The notes under the pieces were generated by a model. That model worked only from the letters and a program-made list of their open reading frames with translations, searched no databases and had not been told where the DNA came from. A DNA stretch of 64,000 bases from the NCBI GenBank assembly GCA_022785125.1, contig JALFRA010000036.1:41060-105059 (forward strand), read 5' to 3'. Of this stretch, positions 31,340-39,681 are shown in pieces; the stretch's first letter is position 1, and each line of letters begins with the position of its first letter. The DNA comes from Clostridiales bacterium (GTDB taxonomy: Bacteria; Bacillota; Clostridia; Oscillospirales; Oscillospiraceae). The translations under genes and the position numbers were made by a program.

Positions 31340-32389
31340 ATGGGACACGTATTTAGCCATTTATCAAAAACAGACCGTTATAAAATTGAAGCCCTCTTGA
31401 ATCAGGGGCATACAAAACGGGAAATTGCGGACGAATTGCACGTGCATATCAGCACGATTTACCGCGAAATCAAACGCGCCCGCTGGCAGTATTTGGACGG
31501 TGATACATGGATTACAGAAGATCGCTATAACCCGGACGGGGCGGAAAAGCGATACCGCGAAAACCTCGCCGCAAAAGGCGCACCGCTGAAAATCGGGCGC
31601 GACTTTGAGCTTGCGGAATACATAGAACGAAAGATTATCGTGGAAGATCGTTCGCCCGCCGCGGCCCTTGCCGAAATCAGGTTGGAGGGGCGGACGTTCA
31701 AAACCTCGATTTGCGTAAGCACGCTTTACAGTTACATTACAAAGGGCGTTTTCCTGTCCCTGACCAACAGCAATTTGCCGGAGAAATCGAAGCGAAAGCG
31801 AGAATACAAGAAAGTTAAAAAGACCGGAAAGCGTGCGTCGTATGGGAAAAATATCGAAAAACGCCCGGATGAAGTGGACCAGAGAAGCACTTTCGGGCAT
31901 TGGGAGGGCGACACAGTTTACAGCAAAAAAGACGGGTCAAAAGCCCTGTTTGTGCTGACAGAGCGTTTGACCCGATGGGAAATCATTACAAGAATCAAAG
32001 ACCGGACGGCGGCGAGTGTTGTAAAGGCAATGGACCGCATAGAACGGAAATTCGGTGCGGACCTTTTCGCAAAGGCATTCAAGACGATCACATTCGACAA
32101 CGGCGGGGAGTTCTCCGACGTGAAGAGGTTAGAACGGTCCGTGGTGCGAAAGGGAAAGCGGAGGACAGCGGCTTACTACTGCCACCCGTATTCATCGTAT
32201 GAACGCGGGTCAAATGAGTGCCAGAACAAAATGATTCGCCGGAAGTTTCCGAAAGGAACCGATTTCGGAAAAGTGTCCGCGGCGGAGATTGAGGCGGCAG
32301 AAGCATGGATGAACAATTATCCGCGTGAAATATTGGGATGGAAAACGGCTGAAATCTGCTTCCGGGAGTGTATTGCCGCCCTTGCTTGA
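31340..32389 (+). CDS. IS30 family DDE transposase
   Basis: A 349-residue transposase. The N-terminal HTH_38 domain (LSKTDRYKIEALLNQGHTKR, then EIADELHVHISTIYREIK) binds element ends. The integrase-like core has Asp191 in GHWEGDTVY, Asp253 in TFDNGGEF and Glu293 in ERGSNECQNKMIRRKFPKG, the IS30-type DDE triad; the second-Asp-to-Glu spacing is six residues longer than in IS30 itself. ATG 31340 has GGAGG seven bases upstream. It is the last gene of the element, 53 bases from the right end, and appears intact. It is the only visible candidate for the enzyme that inserted the element. Confidence 0.95.
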   Translation: MGHVFSHLSKTDRYKIEALLNQGHTKREIADELHVHISTIYREIKRARWQYLDGDTWITEDRYNPDGAEKRYRENLAAKGAPLKIGRDFELAEYIERKIIVEDRSPAAALAEIRLEGRTFKTSICVSTLYSYITKGVFLSLTNSNLPEKSKRKREYKKVKKTGKRASYGKNIEKRPDEVDQRSTFGHWEGDTVYSKKDGSKALFVLTERLTRWEIITRIKDRTAASVVKAMDRIERKFGADLFAKAFKTITFDNGGEFSDVKRLERSVVRKGKRRTAAYYCHPYSSYERGSNECQNKMIRRKFPKGTDFGKVSAAEIEAAEAWMNNYPREILGWKTAEICFRECIAALA

Positions 32390-32413
32390 TGCCCTAAAAA
32401 TAAATTTTTATAT

Positions 32414-32432
32414 TTTTTTCGCATTTACTATT
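32414..32432 (-). repeat. Right terminal inverted repeat of the element
   Basis: On the minus strand AATAGTAAATGCGAAAAAA, 17 of 19 bases equal to the left repeat at 18863-18881, and ending 10 bases inside the right direct repeat. Confidence 0.7.
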
Positions 32433-32442
32433 GACATTTCCG

Positions 32443-32457
32443 AAGAGCAGACCGACA
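32443..32457 (+). repeat. Right 15-bp direct repeat flanking the mobile element
   Basis: AAGAGCAGACCGACA, identical to 18838-18852. Fourteen of its bases form one arm of the cold-shock gene terminator hairpin. Confidence 0.85.
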
Positions 32458-32476
32458 GGTTTTGTCGGTCTGCTCT
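32443..32476 (-). terminator. Cold-shock gene terminator, U-tract displaced by the element
   Basis: AGAGCAGACCGACA (32444-32457) pairs perfectly with 32463-32476. On the minus strand the stem is now followed by TCGGAAATG instead of a T-run. The missing T-run (TTTTTC) is found at 18839-18834, beyond the left end of the element. Confidence 0.85.
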
Positions 32477-32498
32477 ATGTGGCTTTATATCCTTACGA

Positions 32499-32711
32499 TC
32501 AAGCGGCCACCACGTTGACAGCGCGCAGCTTGTCAGCGTTCTTGGGATCGGGCTCCACGTCGTAGGTCACCTTCTGACCCTCCTGAAGGGTCTTGAAGCC
32601 GTCGCACACGATGGCGGAGAAATGCACGAACACGTCGTCGCCGCCCTCGTCGTTGGAGATGAAGCCGAAGCCCTTGGTCTCGTTGAACCACTTGACAGTA
32701 CCGTGATACAT
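32499..32711 (-). CDS. Cold-shock protein (CspA/CspB family)
   Basis: A 70-residue single OB-fold protein. RNP-1 is KGFGFIS and RNP-2 is VFVHFSAI, preceded by the usual [11 protein letters not shown]. It binds single-stranded RNA/DNA and acts as an RNA chaperone. The start ATG is at 32711 after AGGAGGTACC. The leader of about 130 bases is strongly structured (32757-32813), as in other cold-shock mRNAs. Before the element inserted, the next gene downstream in the same direction was fhs. Confidence 0.95.
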   Translation of the reverse strand: MYHGTVKWFNETKGFGFISNDEGGDDVFVHFSAIVCDGFKTLQEGQKVTYDVEPDPKNADKLRAVNVVAA

Positions 32712-32756
32712 AATGATGGTACCTCCTGCAAAAAATTTCGCGCTAAATGACAAGAA

Positions 32757-32813
32757 AACTCACATCTTTGGGCATCGTCTGAAGAAGCGACGATGACTAC
32801 AAAAATGTGAGTT
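32757..32813 (-). promoter_or_regulatory. Structured 5' leader of the cold-shock mRNA
   Basis: AACTCACAT (complement of 32805-32813) pairs with ATGTGAGTT (complement of 32757-32765), enclosing a second stem CATCGTC/GACGATG. The double hairpin ends about 45 bases before the start codon. It may work as a temperature-responsive structure like the cspA leader; inference from position and folding. Confidence 0.6.
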
Positions 32814-32840
32814 CAGGCCGTACATTTAGACTACCAGAAT

Positions 32841-32869
32841 ACTATAACACCGAACGGGGACCGCGTCAA
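32841..32869 (-). promoter_or_regulatory. Promoter of the cold-shock gene
   Basis: TTGACG (32869-32864) and TATAGT (32846-32841) on the minus strand, 17-base spacer. Confidence 0.8.
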
Positions 32870-32904
32870 GAAAAATCCATGCCGTACAACTGAGAAAAAG
32901 GGCA

Positions 32905-32952
32905 AAAAACCGGTCCTGAAGCGGCATTCCATTCTTTTGCCGCTCCAGGACC
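32905..32952 (-). terminator. Terminator of the arginine operon
   Basis: GGTCCTG-A-AGCGGCA (32912-32926) pairs with TGCCGCT-C-CAGGACC (32938-32952). On the minus strand GGTTTTTTG follows the stem. Lies 17 bases after argF. Confidence 0.9.
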
Positions 32953-32968
32953 AGTTTTGGGAATTCAT

Positions 32969-33889
32969 TCAGTTATTGCCCTTCATCAGCAGGTACATGA
33001 CCGCCTTCTGGGCGTGGAGTCGGTTCTCCGCCTCGTCAAAGATCTCACCGGCGTGAGCCTCAAAGACCTCGGCAGTGATCTCCTCGCCCCGGTGGGCGGG
33101 CAGGCAGTGCTGCACCATGCAGCCGGGATTGGCCACCGCCATCAGCTCGTCGTTGATCTGGTAAACACCTTCAAAGACAGCCCGGCGCTTCTGGGCCTCG
33201 CTCTCCTGGCCCATGGAGGCCCACACGTCGGTGAACAGGGCGTCAGCGCCGGCAGCCGCCTCCTTGGGGTCACGGCACAGGGTAAACTTGCCGCCGCAGT
33301 TCTTGGCGAACTCCAGTACCTGGGGATCGGGATCATAGCCCTCGGGGCAGGCCACGGACACCTCCATGCCCACCTTCAGGCCGCCCACAATGAGGGAATT
33401 GGCCATGTTGTTGCCGTCGCCGATGTAGCACAGCTTCAGGCCCTCCAGCCGGGACTTGTGCTCCCGGATGGTCATGAGGTCGGCCAGCACCTGGCAGGGG
33501 TGGGCGAAGTCGGTGAGGCCGTTGATCACAGGGATAGAGGAATACTTGGCCAGAGTCTCCACCTCGGCCTGGCCGAAGGTGCGGATCATAATGCCGTCGC
33601 AGTAGCGGCTGAGTACCCGGGCGGTATCCTCGATGGGCTCGCCCCGGCCGATCTGGCTCTCCTTGCCGGAGAGGAAGAGGGCGTGGCCGCCCAGCTGGAA
33701 CATACCGGTCTCAAAGGACACACGGGTACGGGTGGAGTTCTTCTCAAAGATCATGGCCAGGGTCTTGCCCTCCAGATAGTGGTGGGTCAGGCCATGCTTC
33801 TGGTTATATTTCATCTGGTCGGCGGTATCCAGAATCTTCACGATGTCGGCCTTGGTCAGGTCCAGCAGCTTGAGCAGGTCTTTTTTCAT
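32969..33889 (-). CDS. argF: Ornithine carbamoyltransferase
   Basis: A 306-residue OTCase forming citrulline from ornithine and carbamoyl phosphate. The carbamoyl-phosphate loop is NSTRTRVSFE, followed by HPCQ and the ornithine loop with HCLPAHRGEE near the C-terminus. The start ATG 33889 follows TGAGG by eight bases; an in-frame GTG at 33898 is less likely. Last gene of the argGHCJBDF operon, in line with an anabolic role. Confidence 0.97.
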   Translation of the reverse strand: MKKDLLKLLDLTKADIVKILDTADQMKYNQKHGLTHHYLEGKTLAMIFEKNSTRTRVSFETGMFQLGGHALFLSGKESQIGRGEPIEDTARVLSRYCDGIMIRTFGQAEVETLAKYSSIPVINGLTDFAHPCQVLADLMTIREHKSRLEGLKLCYIGDGNNMANSLIVGGLKVGMEVSVACPEGYDPDPQVLEFAKNCGGKFTLCRDPKEAAAGADALFTDVWASMGQESEAQKRRAVFEGVYQINDELMAVANPGCMVQHCLPAHRGEEITAEVFEAHAGEIFDEAENRLHAQKAVMYLLMKGNN

Positions 33890-33917
33890 TGTATTCACCT
33901 CATTGTTTCGGTTTCTC

Positions 33918-35099
33918 TTACAGCAGGGTCTCTTTCAGAATAGCGAGGCCCTTGTCGATCTCCGCCATGGAGATGGTCAGCGGGGGCAGCAGGCGCAGGG
34001 CGGAGCCGGCAGTGAGCACCAGCAGACCGTTCCGGATGAGCCGGGCGGCCAGCACCTTGTTGCTCTCCTCCCCCTTCACCTCCACACCGATCATCATGCC
34101 CAGGCCACGGGTCTCTCCCAGGCTGGACAGGCCCATATGTTCGATGCGGGTACGGATATAGTGGCCCTTCTCCTTCACCTGAGCCAGAGCATCCTCATCC
34201 AGGGTGTCCAGCACCACCCGAGCGGCGGCGGCGCAGATGGGGTTGCCGCCGAAGGTGGATGCGTGAGTGCCCGGGCCCAGCACATCCCGGCAGCGCTCAT
34301 TGGCCAGGAAGCCGCCCATGGGCAGGCCGCCGGCGATGCCCTTGGCGAAGGACACCGCGTCGGGAATGATGCCGTACTGCTGGAAGGCAAACAGGGTGCC
34401 GGTCCGGCCCACGCCGGTCTGTACCTCGTCCACCAGCAGCAGCCAGTCCCGCTCGGCGCACAGCACCGCCAGGTCGTGGACGTACTCCGGGTCCATGGGG
34501 AGCACGCCGCCTTCGCCCTGCACCAGCTCCAGCATGACGGCACACACATCGTGGCCCGCCACCTCCTGGAGGGAATCCATGCTGCCCGCCTCGGCATACC
34601 GGAAGCCGTCGTTGAAGGGGAAGAAATACTGGTGAAACACATCCTGGCCGGTGGCAGTCAGGGTGGTAATGGTACGGCCGTGGAAGGAGTTCTTCAGGGT
34701 GATGATGGTACCCCGTCCTTTGCCATACTTGTCAAAAGAATATTTCCGGGCCAGCTTGATCATGCCCTCGTTGGCCTCGGCGCCCGAGTTGCCGAAGAAG
34801 GCGGCCGCCATGCCGGAGCGCTCACACAGCTTCTGGGCCAGCTTGGCGTAGGGCTGGGAGTAAAACAGGTTGGAGATATGGCCCAGCTTCATGGCCTGGT
34901 TGGTGATGGCCTCCACCCACTTGGGGTTGGCATAACCAATGGAGTTGACGCCGATACCAGAGGAGAAGTCGATGTACTCCTTCCCCGCCAGGTCATACAG
35001 GGTAGCTCCCTGGCCGTGGTCGATATCCACATCGAACCGGCCGTAGGTCTGCATCATATACTGGTGGTCCAGTTCCACCAATTCTTTATGGTCCATCAT
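33918..35099 (-). CDS. argD: Acetylornithine aminotransferase
   Basis: A 393-residue class-III PLP aminotransferase converting N-acetylglutamate semialdehyde to N-acetylornithine. Signatures are SFHGRTITTLTATGQ, LLLVDEVQTGVGRTGTLFAF and the PLP lysine in SFAKGIAGGLPMGGF. Two adjacent ATG codons (35099 and 35096) follow TGAGGTGAT; the second has the better spacing. It lies six bases after argB and before argF. Confidence 0.96.
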   Translation of the reverse strand: MMDHKELVELDHQYMMQTYGRFDVDIDHGQGATLYDLAGKEYIDFSSGIGVNSIGYANPKWVEAITNQAMKLGHISNLFYSQPYAKLAQKLCERSGMAAAFFGNSGAEANEGMIKLARKYSFDKYGKGRGTIITLKNSFHGRTITTLTATGQDVFHQYFFPFNDGFRYAEAGSMDSLQEVAGHDVCAVMLELVQGEGGVLPMDPEYVHDLAVLCAERDWLLLVDEVQTGVGRTGTLFAFQQYGIIPDAVSFAKGIAGGLPMGGFLANERCRDVLGPGTHASTFGGNPICAAAARVVLDTLDEDALAQVKEKGHYIRTRIEHMGLSSLGETRGLGMMIGVEVKGEESNKVLAARLIRNGLLVLTAGSALRLLPPLTISMAEIDKGLAILKETLL

Positions 35100-35105
35100 A
35101 TCACC

Positions 35106-35960
35106 TCACATCAGCATGGTGCCGATGCCCTCGTCGGACAGCAGCTCGATCAGAATGGAATGGGGAATGCGGCCATCCAGAATGATGGCGTTCTCCACGC
35201 CGGAGCGCACCGCCTCCACACAGCACTCCACCTTGGGGATCATGCCCCCCTTGATGACCCCGTCCTGCACCAGACCGGGCACCTGGGACAGCTTCACCAC
35301 CGGCAGCAGGGTGTTGTCGTCCTTGGGGTCCATCATCAGGCCCCGCACATCGGTGAGCAGGATCAGCTTCTCCGCCTTCAGGGCGGTGGCCAGCTTGGCG
35401 GCGGCGGTGTCGGCGTTGATATTATAGGAATTCTCGCCATCAATGCCCTGGGCCACGGTGGACACCACGGGGATGTAGCCGTCCTTGAGCGCATCCACCA
35501 CCATCTGGGGCTCCACAGCGGTGATCTTGCCCACCAGACCGTACTTCTCGTCCAGCTTCTTGGCCTGGAACAGCCCTGCGTCCATGCCGCACAGGCCCAC
35601 AGCCTTGCCGCCCATCCGGTTCAGGGTGGCCACCAGGTTCTTGTTCACTTTGCCGCACAGCACCTGCTGGACCACTTCCATGGTCTCCTCATCGGTGTAG
35701 CGCAGGCCGTCCACAAACTTGGACTCTTTGCCGATCTTGTTCAGCATCTCGGTGATCTCCGGTCCGCCGCCGTGGACCACCACCACCCGGATACCCACCA
35801 GGTGGAGCAGGATGATGTCGGAGATGACGGCCTGGCGCAGCTCGTCGGAGATCATGGCGTTGCCGCCGTATTTCACCACCACGGTTTTGCCGTAGTATTT
35901 TTGAATGTAGGGCAGGGCCTCGGCCAGTACCTTGGCCCGGTCCACCTCGCTGAATGACAT
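35106..35960 (-). CDS. argB: Acetylglutamate kinase
   Basis: A 284-residue amino-acid kinase phosphorylating N-acetylglutamate. VVKYGGNAM near the N-terminus, [10 protein letters not shown] and [15 protein letters not shown] are the family motifs. The start ATG 35960 ([20 protein letters not shown]) has GGAGG eight bases upstream; a further ATG at 35975 lies before that site. The N-terminal helix preceding the core resembles the arginine-sensitive type found with cyclic pathways using argJ, so feedback inhibition by arginine is likely. Confidence 0.96.
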   Translation of the reverse strand: MSFSEVDRAKVLAEALPYIQKYYGKTVVVKYGGNAMISDELRQAVISDIILLHLVGIRVVVVHGGGPEITEMLNKIGKESKFVDGLRYTDEETMEVVQQVLCGKVNKNLVATLNRMGGKAVGLCGMDAGLFQAKKLDEKYGLVGKITAVEPQMVVDALKDGYIPVVSTVAQGIDGENSYNINADTAAAKLATALKAEKLILLTDVRGLMMDPKDDNTLLPVVKLSQVPGLVQDGVIKGGMIPKVECCVEAVRSGVENAIILDGRIPHSILIELLSDEGIGTMLM

Positions 35961-35985
35961 GGGAATCGCCTCCATATTGCCTTTG

Positions 35986-37248
35986 TCAGGTGCGATAGTC
36001 GCCGTTGATCTTCACATAGTCGTAGGTCAGATCACAGCCCCAGCAGGTGGCCTCATGCCCGCCTTCGTGGAGGTCCACATGGATGATCACCTCGTCCTGG
36101 GACAGGATGCTCTTGGCGGTCTCCTCATCAAAGTTCACCCCGGCGCCCTTTTCACACACCAGGATCTCTCCCACAGTAGAGGAGAAACGTACGTCCACGA
36201 ACTCAGGACGGAAGGGAGCCTTGGAGTAGCCCATGGCGCACAGCACACGGCCCCAGTTGGCGTCGGAGCCGAACATGGCGGCCTTCACCAGAGAGGAACC
36301 CACCACAGCTTTGGCCAGACGCTCGGCGCTCTCCTCGCTGCGGGCGTTGGCTACGGTACAGGTGATCAGCTTGCTGGCGCCCTCGCCGTCGGCAGCGATG
36401 GAGCGGGCCAACTGTTCAAACACATAGTAGAGGGTCTTGTAAAAGACAGTGTAGTTGTCGTCCTTCCACTCCACCAGTTCGTTGCCCGCCATACCGTTGG
36501 CCAGCACCACGCACATATCGTTGGTGGAGGTGTCCCCGTCCACCGTCACCCGATTGAAGGTGCGGGGAACGATCTCATGGAGTGCGTCGGTGAGCATCTC
36601 GTGGGTGATGGAGCAGTCGGTGGTGACGAAGCACAGCATGGTTCCCATGTTGGGGTGGATCATGCCGGAGCCCTTGGCGATAGCGCCGATGGTCACGGTC
36701 TTGCCGCCTACAGTGCAGGTAACGGACAGCTCCTTCTTCACGGTATCGGTGGTCATGATGGCGTTGGCTGCGGCGTCGGAGCCGTCCTTGGACAGAGCAG
36801 CAGCGGCGGCGGGCAGGCCCTTGGCAATGGCGTCGATGTTCAGCTCCTGGCCGATAACGCCGGTGGAGGCCACCACGAAGTCGGATGCCTTCAGGCCGGT
36901 GGCCTTGGCAGCCAGCTGGCACATGGCCTCGGCGTGCTCGTGGCTATTGGGGGCACAGGCATTGGCGTTACCGGAGTTGGCCACGATGGCCTGGGCCTCG
37001 CCATTCTCCAGGTGATCCATGGTGACATACAGGGGGGCGGCCTTCACCCGGTTCATGGTGTACACGGCAGCCGCCACACAGGGCTGCTCAGACACGATGA
37101 GGGCCAGGTCCTTCTTGCCCTCCAGCACCTCGGGCATCTTGCTCATGGGAGGCTGATTGCCGTCCCCCTTGCCCTTCTTCACGCCGCAGTGGACACCGGA
37201 CGCGGTAAAACCCTTGGGGGCGGTCACGCCGCCGGGGATCTGTTTCAT
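35986..37248 (-). CDS. argJ: Bifunctional ornithine acetyltransferase / N-acetylglutamate synthase
   Basis: A 420-residue Arg[21 protein letters not shown] at the N-terminus, [20 protein letters not shown] around the autoproteolytic cleavage (Thr in GTML is the nucleophile), and [10 protein letters not shown] are characteristic. It recycles the acetyl group from N-acetylornithine to glutamate, making the pathway cyclic; no separate argA or argE is in the operon. ATG 37248 has AGGAG eight bases upstream; a GTG at 37257 is the alternative. Confidence 0.96.
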   Translation of the reverse strand: MKQIPGGVTAPKGFTASGVHCGVKKGKGDGNQPPMSKMPEVLEGKKDLALIVSEQPCVAAAVYTMNRVKAAPLYVTMDHLENGEAQAIVANSGNANACAPNSHEHAEAMCQLAAKATGLKASDFVVASTGVIGQELNIDAIAKGLPAAAAALSKDGSDAAANAIMTTDTVKKELSVTCTVGGKTVTIGAIAKGSGMIHPNMGTMLCFVTTDCSITHEMLTDALHEIVPRTFNRVTVDGDTSTNDMCVVLANGMAGNELVEWKDDNYTVFYKTLYYVFEQLARSIAADGEGASKLITCTVANARSEESAERLAKAVVGSSLVKAAMFGSDANWGRVLCAMGYSKAPFRPEFVDVRFSSTVGEILVCEKGAGVNFDEETAKSILSQDEVIIHVDLHEGGHEATCWGCDLTYDYVKINGDYRT

Positions 37249-37267
37249 ATCGTTCACTCCTCTTTCC

Positions 37268-38209
37268 TTACAGCGCCAGGCCGCAGGTCATATCAAAGCC
37301 CAGCATCAGATTCATGTTCTGCACCGCCGCGCCCGAAGCGCCCTTGCCCAGGTTGTCAAACCGGGCGGTAACGATGGACTGGCCCTCATGGCCGCTGACG
37401 GTGAGCTCCAGCTTGTCGGTGCCCGCCAGAGCGTTGGCCGCCAGATAGGCGGGCTCCTCGGAATAGGAGGCCACCGTCACCAGAGGCTGGCCGGCATAGT
37501 AGGCCATCAGGATCAGACTCAGTTCCTTGGCGGTGGGCTGGCCCACCAGGTAGCGGTTGTGGAGGAAGACGGTAGTGGCCATGCCCTTGTAGTAGTCGTC
37601 CACCACCGGGGTGAACACCGGCGGGGTACCCAGCCCGGAGATCTTCTGCATTTCGGGCAGATGCTTGTGCCGAAGGGTGGTTCCGTACACTCTCGGACTG
37701 TAAAGTTCCTCCCCTTTCGTGCCATCCTCATACTGAGCAATCATCTTCTTGCCGCCGCCAGAGTAGCCGGTGAGGGAGACGCAGGTCATGGGGTAATCGC
37801 GGGGCAAAATGCGCATGGAAACCAGCGGGGCCGCCGAGGCCAGGAAGCCGGTTGCATGGCATCCTGGATTAGCCACAAATCGGGCATTTCCAATGATTTC
37901 CCGGGGGTTTTTGTACAATTCCGGGAAACCATACACCCAGCCGGGGGCGGTGCGGTGGGCGGTAGATGCGTCGATGACCCGGGTGCGGGAGTTCTCGATG
38001 AGGCTTACCGCCTCCGCCGCCGCCGCGTCGGGCAGGCAGAGGAAGACCAGGTCTGCCTCATTGATGAGGCGCTTTCTCTCTGTCAAGTCTTTTCGCTTGT
38101 CAGGATCAATCAGCAGCAATTCAATATCGTCCCGGTTAGAGAGCCGCTGATGGATCTGGAGACCGGTGGTACCCTCCTGGCCGTCGATGAATACCTTGGG
38201 CTTACTCAT
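37268..38209 (-). CDS. argC: N-acetyl-gamma-glutamyl-phosphate reductase (type 2)
   Basis: A 313-residue AGPR of the short type-2 class. GQEGTTGLQIHQRL is the dinucleotide-binding loop and FVANPGCHATGF holds the catalytic cysteine. It reduces N-acetylglutamyl phosphate with NADPH. ATG 38209 overlaps the 3' end of argH by eight bases and fixes the start. Confidence 0.95.
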   Translation of the reverse strand: MSKPKVFIDGQEGTTGLQIHQRLSNRDDIELLLIDPDKRKDLTERKRLINEADLVFLCLPDAAAAEAVSLIENSRTRVIDASTAHRTAPGWVYGFPELYKNPREIIGNARFVANPGCHATGFLASAAPLVSMRILPRDYPMTCVSLTGYSGGGKKMIAQYEDGTKGEELYSPRVYGTTLRHKHLPEMQKISGLGTPPVFTPVVDDYYKGMATTVFLHNRYLVGQPTAKELSLILMAYYAGQPLVTVASYSEEPAYLAANALAGTDKLELTVSGHEGQSIVTARFDNLGKGASGAAVQNMNLMLGFDMTCGLAL

Positions 38210-39587
38210 GGGTTCTCTCCTCCACAAAGGCCTTGATATTGGCGATCTGGGCCTTGACACTCTCCGCCGCCGGGCCGCCATAGACCTTACGTCCGTTCAC
38301 GCAGGTCTTGAGTTCCAGCGCCTGATACACGTCGGCGTCAAACAGGTTGGAGATGGAGCGGAAGTCCTTCAGAGGCAGGGTGTCCAACGTCTCACCCGCC
38401 TTGATGCACAGGTTGACCAGCCGGCCCACGATCATATAGGCCTCCCGGAAGGGCATTCCCTTCTTGGTCAGGTAGTCGGCGCAGTCGGTGGCGTTGATAA
38501 AGCCGCCGGAAGCCGCGTTTCTCATGTTCTTGGGCAGGACGGTGAGGGTGTCCAGCATGGCGGTAAAGACAGGCAGACACATCTCCACGGTATCGATGGC
38601 ATCGAACACCGGCTCCTTGTCCTCCTGCATATCCTTATTGTAAGCCAGGGGCAGGCCCTTCATGACGGTGAGCAGGGTGATGAGGGAGCCGTACACCCGG
38701 CCGGTCTTGCCCCGGACCAGCTCGGCCACGTCGGGGTTCTTCTTCTGGGGCATGATGGAGGAGCCGGTGGAGTAGGCGTCGTCCAGCTCCACATACTTGA
38801 ACTCCCAGGAGCACCACAGGATGATCTCCTCGGAGAACCGGGACAGGTGCATCATCAGAATGGAGCAGGCGGACAGGAACTCAATGGCAAAGTCCCGGTC
38901 GGACACGGAATCCATGGAGTTGTCGGTGGCTTTTTTAAAGCCCAGAGCGGCGGCGGTCTGGAACCGGTCCACCGGATAAGTAGAGGTAGCCAGAGCGCCG
39001 GCGCCCAGAGGGCACTCGTCCATCCGCGACCAGCAATCCTCCAGCCGGGTCACGTCCCGGCGGAGCATATTGGCATAAGCCATCATGTAGTGGGCAAAGG
39101 TGGTGGGCTGGGCCCGCTGCAGGTGGGTATAGCCCGGCATGACGGTCTCCAGATTGGCCTCCGCTTTTTTGATCAGTACCTTCTCCAGGTCCAGCACCAT
39201 GTCGATGATCTTGGGGATCTCCTGCTTGACGTACAGCCGGAAATCCACCGCCACCTGGTCGTTACGGGACCGGCCGGTGTGGAGCCGCTTGCCGGTATCC
39301 CCGATGCGCTGGGTGAGCATGGTCTCAATATTCATGTGGATGTCCTCGTTCTCCAGCGAGAACTCCACCTGCCCGGCGTCGATGTCCGCCAGGATGACCT
39401 TCAGACCCTCGATGATCTTTCCCGCCTCATGCTCCTCAATGATGCCCTGCTTGCCCAGCATGGTGGCATGGGCAATGGAGCCGGCGATATCCTCTTTGTA
39501 CATCCGGGCGTCAAAGGTGATGGAAGAGTTAAAGTCGTTGACCAGTGTATCGGTCTCTTTCTGGAACCGTCCGGCCCATAATTTCAT
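38202..39587 (-). CDS. argH: Argininosuccinate lyase
   Basis: A 461-residue fumarase/aspartase-superfamily lyase splitting argininosuccinate into arginine and fumarate. TGRSRNDQVAVDFRL, THLQRAQPTTFAHYMMAY and the signature GSSIMPQKKNPDVAELVRGK are all present. ATG 39587 follows AGGGAG. A palindromic repeat lies in the 94-base gap to argG. Confidence 0.97.
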   Translation of the reverse strand: MKLWAGRFQKETDTLVNDFNSSITFDARMYKEDIAGSIAHATMLGKQGIIEEHEAGKIIEGLKVILADIDAGQVEFSLENEDIHMNIETMLTQRIGDTGKRLHTGRSRNDQVAVDFRLYVKQEIPKIIDMVLDLEKVLIKKAEANLETVMPGYTHLQRAQPTTFAHYMMAYANMLRRDVTRLEDCWSRMDECPLGAGALATSTYPVDRFQTAAALGFKKATDNSMDSVSDRDFAIEFLSACSILMMHLSRFSEEIILWCSWEFKYVELDDAYSTGSSIMPQKKNPDVAELVRGKTGRVYGSLITLLTVMKGLPLAYNKDMQEDKEPVFDAIDTVEMCLPVFTAMLDTLTVLPKNMRNAASGGFINATDCADYLTKKGMPFREAYMIVGRLVNLCIKAGETLDTLPLKDFRSISNLFDADVYQALELKTCVNGRKVYGGPAAESVKAQIANIKAFVEERTHE

Positions 39588-39611
39588 AATTGATCGCTCC
39601 CTATCTGGATT

Positions 39612-39668
39612 GCGGGCGACCACAGGCCGCCCCTACGGTAATGGTAGGAACGGCCTGCGGCCGCCCGC
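39612..39668. repeat. REP-like palindrome between argG and argH
   Basis: 39612-39629 and the complement of 39651-39668 match in 16 of 18 positions (GCGGGCG-CC-CAGGCCG), with an inner CCTAC/GTAGG stem. The GGGCGACCACAGGCCGCCCC type of sequence looks like a dispersed repeat. It could shield mRNA ends or lower expression of the downstream arg genes. Confidence 0.6.
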
Positions 39669-39681
39669 AGAAAATGTCGAA

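Larger units (their letters stand above)
18853..32442 (+). mobile_element. 13,590-bp IS30-transposase element with HUH Rep and lysis genes
   Basis: Bounded by 15-bp direct repeats (18838-18852 and 32443-32457). Imperfect 19-bp inverted repeats lie exactly 10 bases inside each end (18863-18881 and 32414-32432, 17 of 19 matching). Contents in order: unknown protein, orphan IS30-type HTH, XF1762 protein, several small zinc-ribbon proteins, DUF6273 protein, predicted antisense RNA, HUH Rep, broken radical SAM gene, endolysin, holin, a leftward block of five small genes, an RHH-like protein, lipoprotein, XRE regulator, and an IS30-family DDE transposase at the right end. No capsid, terminase, portal or site-specific recombinase gene is seen. 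Best described as a replicating transposon or capsid-less phage satellite; the class is inference. Confidence 0.8.

Noticed and set aside
18838..32457. Tyrosine- or serine-recombinase integration (att sites) or XerCD/dif use
   Set aside because: No recombinase gene of either type is visible in the element and the 15-mer does not resemble dif; inverted repeats at equal distances fit a DDE transposase better, though the long direct repeat keeps the question open.
33843..35957. 704-codon open frame antisense to argD and argB
   Set aside because: It spans two genes with clear catalytic motifs on the other strand; no start signal.
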